Assembly (NCBI GenBank): GCA_033977485.1
Contig: CM066993.1
Location: 30,556,001 to 30,620,000, forward strand
Direction: 5' to 3'
DNA from: Hydrangea macrophylla
Lineage: Eukaryota > Streptophyta > Magnoliopsida > Cornales > Hydrangeaceae
DNA: 64,000 nucleotides
Shown here: positions 57,210-64,000 of the stretch, one piece after another
Numbering within the stretch: the stretch's first letter is position 1
Layout: each line of letters starts with the position of its first letter
The notes under the pieces: model-generated
The model's input: only the letters and a program-made list of their open reading frames with translations
Told to the model about the DNA's origin: nothing
Database searches by the model: none
Translations under genes and position numbers: made by a program

Positions 57210-59740
57210 GTATGGATTATTTACATGTAATGGTGCTTAATTGAATTGTGATATCAAGTAGCCGAATGGTTCATGCCTAGGAAAGACGGATTGTGCTGCA
57301 AACCTAGTTTAGTGTGAGACAATCCGTGTCAACTGAAGATGAATTATGTTGCTGCTTGAATCGTAGTTATCTTCTTGACGGAAGAATTGGCTTTGTAGCT
57401 ATAATTCCCCATTATCATCCAATGCAATAAGCTAATTGAATGCATAGATACCTTTATTTTGAAGCTAGTGGTGGATTTGCAATCCTAGGTTCAATTCACA
57501 TATTTATTAAAAACAACTTTAAATCGCTTTTAGAGTTTAGATTTATTTTCATTAGTAAAGTTTAATTAAAATTCAAATCAAAATTCCGTTTTCTATAATT
57601 AATTAGACTTAGGTTTCAAAATTAAAGTATTATAGTATTTCAATCTCTGTGGGTTCGACCTTTACTTCCATCCTACAAGTTTTAGAAAGTAAAGTATATT
57701 TTTTTATCTTGATTTTGACAATATTAGTGGTCCCATATAATTATATGAAGTACTAATTAGCGTACTAATTTATGCAATGTGTTTAATTTGCGCTCACAAA
57801 GGTACCCCTAACTGACCCCAAAAGTGGTCACCACCTAATGACATGTGATTATTAACAACAAAATAATAAATCATTTAATCCTTAATAAACATTTAGGCAT
57901 ATAAGGTATTCCACATATTACTGTCTCATCTCAACTAGAACCCATCAGCACATGTCCCAACTTGCAATTGTCATACTAGCCACAACTGGGTTCCCAATTG
58001 AATACCCATAAATAACTTAGTGGGTTAAACCCACCTCTAATAAGTGTCACATAACACAATAATTAGCATTAACTCATGATTATGCATGCTAAAGCAATAT
58101 TAAATATAAACCGCAGGAGCGGGTGATATAATGTTTGTGATATATAGTTTTAAAAATAAAAGAGGTCAATGATATTGCTCAAAACCCAAGAGAAATAATA
58201 TTAGATCATAGCTTAAGGGAAGTTACCCTAGAATATTTTCACTAAGATGCGATTTGGTATTAATTTATTTAAGTAAAGACAAGGAAACAAAATAATATAA
58301 TCTTCAGGTGTACCCTTTGTATAAAACTTCATATTTAATATTTCAAGACAATTAGTCAAGGGGGTTGTAGTACTGACCAAAACAAGATTCTTTACCACCT
58401 AGCATTTCTCCAATCTCAATGGTGTTTTGAGTTTATTTTATTTTACATTGCTAGGTAGTTTTCTTCCCTGCATAATTTCAAGTTATATACTCCTACAAAT
58501 TAAATACAGTTGTCAGAGACTCAAAACCTTCATTCTAGGAAAATGATCATCCTGTAATATGAAGAATATATATCTATATATATATATGCACTTTCATATG
58601 TATCTACCTATACTTTATCTCATTTGTTTATATATTTATTTAATCAAGATCTACACACCCAAAAGAAGAATGGAACAAAATGTAGAGAGTTGAAAATTAG
58701 GTGGTTGGAAAGAACTGGTTATGTTGTTTTTAAGTGAAACGATTTTATAAATTTAAGTGTTTTGTGTGTCAATTTCTTTCATAATAGTCGGTGTCTAGAC
58801 TAATAACTTTTCTAAAATTAGTTTTTTGTCAAACCAATATAATCTTAATTCCATCAGATAAAAATCAGACTTGGGCTTAACCTGGTCCAATTTTAAACTT
58901 AAACAGGCCATATTTTCATTCTGTGCTTGGTTTGTTCTGCCTTCAGATTGCTAGGTTCATTTGAGTTTGGTCCAGTTTGAGACTCAGTTGGCTCTAGAAG
59001 TAAAGTCAACTTTCTTAAGCTGGATAATTACTAATTGAAGTACATCTATATCCTTTTATCCAACAATGATTTTGTTCAGTAACAGCTTTTAGAGTTTATA
59101 AGTGATTGTCGATATCTAAATGTTAAAATAAAATGTTTGCAAACCAGCTTCTGTGATTCAATTACAAAAACATGTGTTGGCCAAAATCGACCTTAAAACA
59201 ACTTTTAACCAGAAGCAATTTTCTACAATTGAATTATAGAAACTATTGTCAATTGGGCCCCCCAATAGCGTAATGTAAATGGTGATTGATAGTTATACAT
59301 GTATAGTCATTAAACTATGGCAACTTGCATTCTAGGACCAAAAGAGAGAAGAAACAGAGAGCTTGAATTCAAGAATGACCTTAAGCATCAAATTATCAAT
59401 ATAAACCAATGTCCCATTACAATGTATATCGCATTAAAAAAATGCCTAATTGTGAAGTCAACATATAAATACATACATACATACAAATATATATATATAT
59501 TGGAACTTGTCTTTACTGAAAGAAATATAGGGTCAGGTATGTGGAATTTATGTTGATGTGGCTCATTGTTATGTTTAAAACTAGGTTTTCAAAGTTGATC
59601 CATATCTGCAACTTGTGTTGAAAATGAAACAGGGAACCAAAAAGACTATTCTAACTCATCATCCTAGTTTCAGGTTGAAATAAATAAGTGGTGGAAAATA
59701 GTTTAGGAAGATATTGGCAACAAAAATAGATTAATGATGG
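57210..59740. other. AT-rich intergenic DNA, no gene recognised
   Basis: Not similar to the elements on the left. A CTCTGTGGGTTCGACC phrase near 57645 resembles text seen near the PBS of some plant gypsy elements, so an old retroelement scrap may be present (weak). TA-rich microsatellites occur at about 58567-58590 and 59473-59500. No ORF with a recognisable domain. Confidence 0.55.
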
Positions 59741-59868
59741 AGGCACCGAGGGGGTGCACCGAAATGGACAGCACCATCATTCGGTGCACCCCGTCATTGC
59801 GTCGGGTCCACCGAAATAGACGGCACCAATCGTTCGGTGAACCATTTTAGTGCACCCCGTTAGTGCCT
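59741..59868. repeat. GC-rich nested inverted repeats
   Basis: Inner arms GGGGTGCACCGA (59751-59762) and TCGGTGCACCCC (59781-59792) are a perfect 12-base inverted repeat. Outer arms AGGCAC (59741-59746) and GTGCCT (59863-59868), plus GGGGTGCAC against GTGCACCCC (59850-59858), give a larger possible hairpin. The island stands out in AT-rich surroundings. It could be a MITE-like remnant. No terminal direct repeat was identified. Confidence 0.6.
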
Positions 59869-60177
59869 GTAACACGATTGACAAAAATAATAGAATTTGA
59901 TTGGATCACAAGAAAATGTATTAGTATAATACAATTGTGTATTATTTGGGTCCTCTATTCAACATTAAGTGCTGTTTTTTGAAAAGATTGTAACCTTTAA
60001 TATATGGTATAGCATGACCATCATCCACTGCAGATTAACTAGAAAATATCAAAATAAACTTTTGATGTGTTACATGTCAATTGATTATATTTGGGTCCTC
60101 TGTCTTGGTGTAGATTTCATGTAAGGTAGTTTTGAAAAGTAAGTAAAAAAAGTAGACCAATTTAAGAAAGTGGATAA

Positions 60178-60193
60178 TAATTTTGGAATATCC
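60178..60193. other. Target-site duplication of the SINE (left copy)
   Basis: TAATTTTGGAATATCC at 60178-60193 and TAATTTTAGAATATCC at 60373-60388 flank the SINE, with one mismatch over 16 bases. Confidence 0.9.
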
Positions 60194-60372
60194 TTTTTTT
60201 TTTTTTTGTAATCAGGGGTGTTTGGGCTAGCTTATGCGTACCTCAACTAATCCCCCGAGGCCCTGGAGTCACTGGGTGAATTCCCCAGTGGCCACGCTTC
60301 CCATGACTTGAACACTAAACCTCTTGGGTAGTACACCCAAGAAGCTTACTACTCGGCCACAAGGAATGTGGT
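60194..60372 (-). mobile_element. Au-SINE-like retroposon
   Basis: 179 bases read on the minus strand. A tRNA-like head has A box GTGGCCGAGTAGTAAGC (60344-60360) and B box GGTTTAGTGTTCAAGTC (60305-60321). The 3' body has GAGGTACGCATAAGCTAGCC, close to the conserved end of plant Au SINEs. A tail of 14 A completes it. It is transcribed by RNA polymerase III and moved by LINE enzymes (family knowledge). The 16-base duplication confirms retroposition. Confidence 0.85.
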
Positions 60373-60388
60373 TAATTTTAGAATATCC

Positions 60389-61293
60389 TAAAATGGAATA
60401 GTAAAAAGTGGGACAGAGGGAGTATTATTTTTTCCTTCTTTGTTTTCCACATTAGTCAAAGAAACAAAAGTGAATTTCTTTCCCTTTCTGTTTCTTTTCC
60501 TGGAAAAAGCTCAAAGAACACTGCAAAATTGACTATAACGTTACGAATGGTAAAATAGAACTTGACTCAAACTGTTTGGGTAGGCTTAGAAGCAATTTCG
60601 TTGTTTAAAAGTGGACTGATTTTACAAATTCAAGAGTTCAGTAGAGACCCTTCTATTTGAGTGGCAATCCCTTCTCAACCCAAAATCACCCCTAAAGCTG
60701 GCTCTTTACAGGTTTCATAAGAACTAGATAGAAATAGCCGTGAGACTAAACGTAATCCTATTTTGTGGATTCCTAAACAGGCACAAAATGTCCATCAGAA
60801 ATTCAATAAAATAACACTAGAAGAGTGAATTAAATTGTGCTGCATTTTTCTCTCATCTAACTATTAGGCCACCAACAAAGAAGTCTCATTGAGTTAAGAA
60901 TGTGAAGAATGAGATATATAAAATCCACAAACACTGTTAATTCTTACATGATTAGAAGGAAGACAATACACCTCAACCATTCAAGTTACATAATTCATGA
61001 CTATAAAAGGCATAGATAGCTTCAGTCATGAAACAAATCAATCACATTAGCAACATACCCACTAAAGAAACGGATACAAAGCATGTCAGCATCACGAGTC
61101 ATGACACACGAATTCCACTCGACTCTAATATCATCTGAGCTTCCTACTGTAATTGAAACAACCCACTTGTATAACTTTTTACCTAAATTCAAAAGCTTGT
61201 AATTTCACTCCTCTCTATAAAAACCTACTTCATCATTCTAGTATTACTTTACAAAACAAAAGCATTCATGAAGGAAGTAACTTCTTTCACCAC
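60389..61293. other. Intergenic DNA, no gene recognised
   Basis: AT-rich. No repeats of note were seen. It lies downstream of the minus-strand calmodulin-binding-domain gene relic and may contain its 3' UTR. Confidence 0.5.
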
Positions 61294-62797
61294 TCAACCA
61301 ACAATCGGAGTAGACGGTTTCTCTTGGAGGGAAACTACTATTTCAAAAGCACCCACCAAGCCACCAAGGTCTTAATCTTACTCTTCCTGGTCTCGACAAG
61401 CTTACTTGTCGTTTCTTCTATTACATTATTAAACAAACCCTGACCATCTTTTTTTCCTTGCATATCTTGATGCCTCAAAACAACTTTTTCAGAGACCCCG
61501 TTGCTCCTATTCGTGTCATCATCAATTTCTCCCTTCTTAAAGCTTCTCCTTCTAGAATTTCCTTTTGTATCTTCGTTTTGTCCCGAAACTCTTCCCCGCC
61601 TAAATTGGAGCCTCCGAGGACCATTATTTTCATACGGAAGGTCAACAATTTTCCCACTCCAAAACTTTATCTTCATGGGTCCACTCTCTGTCTCTTCAGA
61701 AAGAACCATTCCAGCCTTTCTCGACTTCATTTTTATACTTTCCAGTTTCTGAGATGGAATCATCTGCTTCACTATGAGTGTATTACGACTCCTCTAGGTC
61801 TTCTTCTTCTTCTTCTTCTTCTTCTTCTTTAGAAGACAGAGAGAGCGATTGGGTCAGAGGAAAATAAAGGAGATGACAATTAAAGAGATGGAGGCTTTGA
61901 GCAGATTCAATAGTTCTGTTCTCATTTTCTATCTTGATAATATGCAAGGTTTTCTCCTGAACCATGTCATTGTTCAATTGCTTGGTTTCTGATTTTCTTG
62001 CCCCGATTTGATCCTTCAGAGGAGAGACTTTCAGAGTTCTATTTTTTCTAGTATTTAAGCTTAGAACTTTATTGATAGAAGGTTTCGGGGATAAAGAAGC
62101 TGAAGGGCATCCCCGTAATTTCTCTATCTTTGTTTAGAGGTCTCCTTTTTTACTAATCTTGATGGAAGGCAATGGTTTCGCTGTCACCGCTTTTGATTTC
62201 ACAGAAGAATTGTTCTTTGTATACAGATCTACAATCTTCTTCCCCTCACTTTGTGCTACTTTTTCATCATTGGCTAAAGTATTTTTTTTGTAAGAACAAC
62301 TTTTTTTGACGGTGATGGTATTACCCGCTTAATGATTTCAAGTGTTTCGGGGAAATCGCTTCTAGAAACATTGGAAGGTTTGAACTTGCCCACCATTGTC
62401 TTCTTCCTATCGACTGGGTCCACATTCACTCGGAAATCTTTCCTACTCGATGGAGGCATTATTGTTCTTTTTGGTATAGAACATCTTGTCTTCACTTTAA
62501 ATTCTTGTTCTTTTCCGTATTTACAGAAATCATGGCAAGAACCGCCACCGGTAGAAGCTCTTAGTTAACGAGGAAGAACTTTCTGTCCGCCATTTCGAGA
62601 ACTTAGATTTTCTAGCGAGTTTCTTCTTGAATTCCTCCGTTATGGGTAGGACCAATGGATGATCTGCGATGAAGAGGAAGAACATCTGTTCCACTGTTTG
62701 GAGGATTTGGTTTTCCAGTAGAGTGTCTTCTCACATTACCTACCTTTGGCTTAGACATTTCTGGGATCACAACTGAATTGGTAACCTCCTCAGCCAT
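61294..62797 (-). pseudogene. Plant calmodulin-binding-domain protein gene, decayed
   Basis: ATG 62797 (MAEEVTNSVVIPEMSKPK) starts a family-like N-terminus with RRHSTGK. Further on, in another frame, GSCHDFCKYGKEQEF (about 62555-62510) and PIPKRT-type text appear. These are hallmarks of the plant CaM-binding-domain family (Pfam CaM_binding). The C-terminal domain is clear: RRLQFRRGRV, EKVVLRHQDMQGKKD, LFNNVIEETTSKLVETRKSK (about 61640-61380). Such proteins bind calmodulin through this basic helix. Lesions: frame changes near 62600 and at an A-run near 62281-62289, stops near 62140 and 61795, and an 8-base tandem duplication CTTGGTGG (plus strand 61353-61368) that shifts the frame inside LVGAFE-type sequence and ends the reading at 61338. 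Strongly suggests a pseudogene. Sequencing error is a less likely alternative. Confidence 0.78.
61798..61830. repeat. (TCT)n microsatellite within the gene relic
   Basis: About ten CTT units, reading as a run of glutamates (GAA) on the minus strand. Acidic runs are common in this protein family, but here it is followed by a stop. Confidence 0.85.
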
Positions 62798-62800
62798 AAA

Positions 62801-63760
62801 CTGGAATAAGGGAAACTCAGCAACAACTGAAAATTATGAGGAAAAGTAAGGAGTGAATAGAAGTTATATAACTATGAATACAAAGAGAACAATCAATTCC
62901 CCACAATGAAATGATCTTTTGGGGCTCACATTGTAACATTGCAGATTTTTGTTTTTGGCTTCATTTTTGGGGTGAACTCTCTTGTATTGGAATCAATCAT
63001 TACAAAAAAATAACAACAAAAACTGAAAACCCAAACCCGAAATGTTACCTTGCGACCGTGTCAATCAAATATCCTTTTGATTACTGCTTGATATCAACAG
63101 AAGTGGATAAATCCACAAATTTTTGCAATAATAAATAAAAGGAGAAAAAAAAAAAGTCGAGGGATTGTCTAAAGAAAGTTTTGAACCATGCAGCAGAGCA
63201 GATGATGGTCAGTGACCAATCAAAGAAACAATCGCACACACTGGACTTAGATTTTTAGTCAAAACCATATCATAAATTATTATAAGCACCCATTGAACCA
63301 TAGCATACCACAATCAATTTACTATACTAATCAATCCAAAATAATTGAATCCACCTATGTATAGCTTCAATAAATCTAAATGCAAAATTCAAACGTCCCA
63401 AAAACCCGCATCAGAATCACACCTCTTTATTTATTATTATTATTATTAGTTTTCTCCTTTTCCTGAAATTTCAATCACCAAAAAGCGAAGAACAACCTAG
63501 CCTTTCAAATACAAACCAAAACAACCCTTTTATATGTATTATCTCAATCATACCCCTAAAAAGGGACAGAAAGAAGTCACTAAGAAACACAAATCAAGCT
63601 CATTTTAACAGAGCCAAAGCAGACACATCAATTTCCCAATTTCTCGAAAAACCCATGATCAGAATAGGAATATTTTGAAGAACCCAGGTTGTGATTTTGA
63701 GAGAAAATCGTTCCCATTGGCGTTTCCAGTAAAAAAAAAAAACTGAAAGAGAGTGCGTAC
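62801..63760 (-). other. Probable 5'-UTR intron of the calmodulin-binding-domain gene relic
   Basis: On the minus strand a donor AAG/GTACGCAC lies at 63760 and an acceptor TTATTCCAG ends at 62801, three bases before the ATG at 62797. The stretch is AT-rich with pyrimidine tracts. Inference from splice consensus only. Confidence 0.5.
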
Positions 63761-63956
63761 CTTGAATTGTTCTTTTTCTCTCTCTGCTTAGCCAGAAAGC
63801 GAAAAAACAACTAACGTATATGAATGAGGCCCACTCGAGGACGATGCACCCCACTTTTCTAGCTTTTTTGCTTCAGTGAATGTGCAAGCAACACATAACC
63901 ACTTTGCAGTCGGCGTTCAAAGGGAATGAGATTGCGCGTTAGAATCTTTGTTTATT

Positions 63957-63990
<34 letters not shown>

Positions 63991-64000
63991 CGGGAAAGAG
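63761..64000 (-). promoter_or_regulatory. Probable upstream exon/promoter of the gene relic, with (GA)n microsatellite
   Basis: Sequence upstream of the predicted donor, ending at a run of about 15 GA dinucleotides at 63959-63988 (CT-repeat on the gene strand). CT-repeats are common in plant 5' UTRs and core promoters. No TATA box was identified with confidence. Confidence 0.4.

Noticed and set aside
57640..57700. Start of another gypsy element suggested by CTCTGTGGGTTCGACC
   Set aside because: Only one short phrase fits. No LTR, PBS or coding sequence follows, so it is mentioned only as a weak hint.
59317..59556. Plus-strand ORF of 79 codons
   Set aside because: Low-complexity TA-rich sequence, no domain, no supporting context.
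61153..61443. Plus-strand ORF of 96 codons
   Set aside because: It overlaps the end of the minus-strand calmodulin-binding domain, has no recognisable domain, and its open frame is likely chance.
62911..63138. Plus-strand ORF of 75 codons
   Set aside because: It falls in the probable 5'-UTR intron of the gene relic and shows no domain or conservation.

Overview
The window looks like a nuclear genomic segment of a flowering plant, probably a eudicot. No species can be named from it. The evidence is a dense nest of plant LTR retrotransposons, an Au-SINE-like element, introns with GT-AG borders and the decayed remains of a plant calmodulin-binding-domain protein gene. No bacterial-type genes, operons, tRNA or rRNA genes were recognised.

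Positions 1-57209 are essentially all retrotransposon, arranged as a nest. The oldest layer (called B, + strand) is a Ty3/gypsy element of the Tat/Ogre type. It is visible in pieces: 2934-6323 (linker, RT, RNase H, most of integrase), 35124-37665 (integrase end, spacer, antisense genes) and 55133-57209 (rest of an antisense gene). Three relatives of the same family sit in B. D is an LTR at 1-2933 that runs off the left edge. A is a minus-strand element at 6324-35123 with 3.25 kb LTRs and a 5-bp target duplication CACGT. E is a plus-strand element at 37666-55132 whose 3' LTR is damaged. A Ty1/copia-type element (F, 22788-30809, 1,515-bp LTRs, target duplication TGATC) is inserted in the leader of A. 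Without F, A is about 20.8 kb, an Ogre-like size.

The gypsy elements share one layout: LTR, primer-binding site TGGCGACTCTAC, leader with 51-bp repeats, gag, protease, a stop codon, RT, RNase H, a second archaeal-type RNase H, integrase, spacer, and then two genes on the opposite strand. The first antisense gene is a six-exon plant-mobile-domain (PMD) gene. The second is an intronless ORF resembling DUF7745. They converge tail-to-tail with pol. Upstream of the PMD gene lie a triplet of GC-rich palindromes and an array of 155-162 bp tandem repeats. The same kind of palindrome triplet occurs upstream of the TATA box in the LTRs, so the two opposing promoters appear to share a cis-element. No gypsy copy is autonomous. 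Stops, frameshifts, an integrase Glu-to-Lys change, a fold-back inversion in RT and deletions are visible. The DUF7745-like ORF of A (14187-15185) is still fully open.

From 57210 to the right end the sequence is AT-rich host DNA. It holds a small GC-rich inverted-repeat island (59741-59868), a SINE with a 16-bp target duplication (60194-60372) and a minus-strand calmodulin-binding-domain gene relic (61294-62797) with a probable 5'-UTR intron and an upstream exon reaching toward a GA microsatellite at the right edge.
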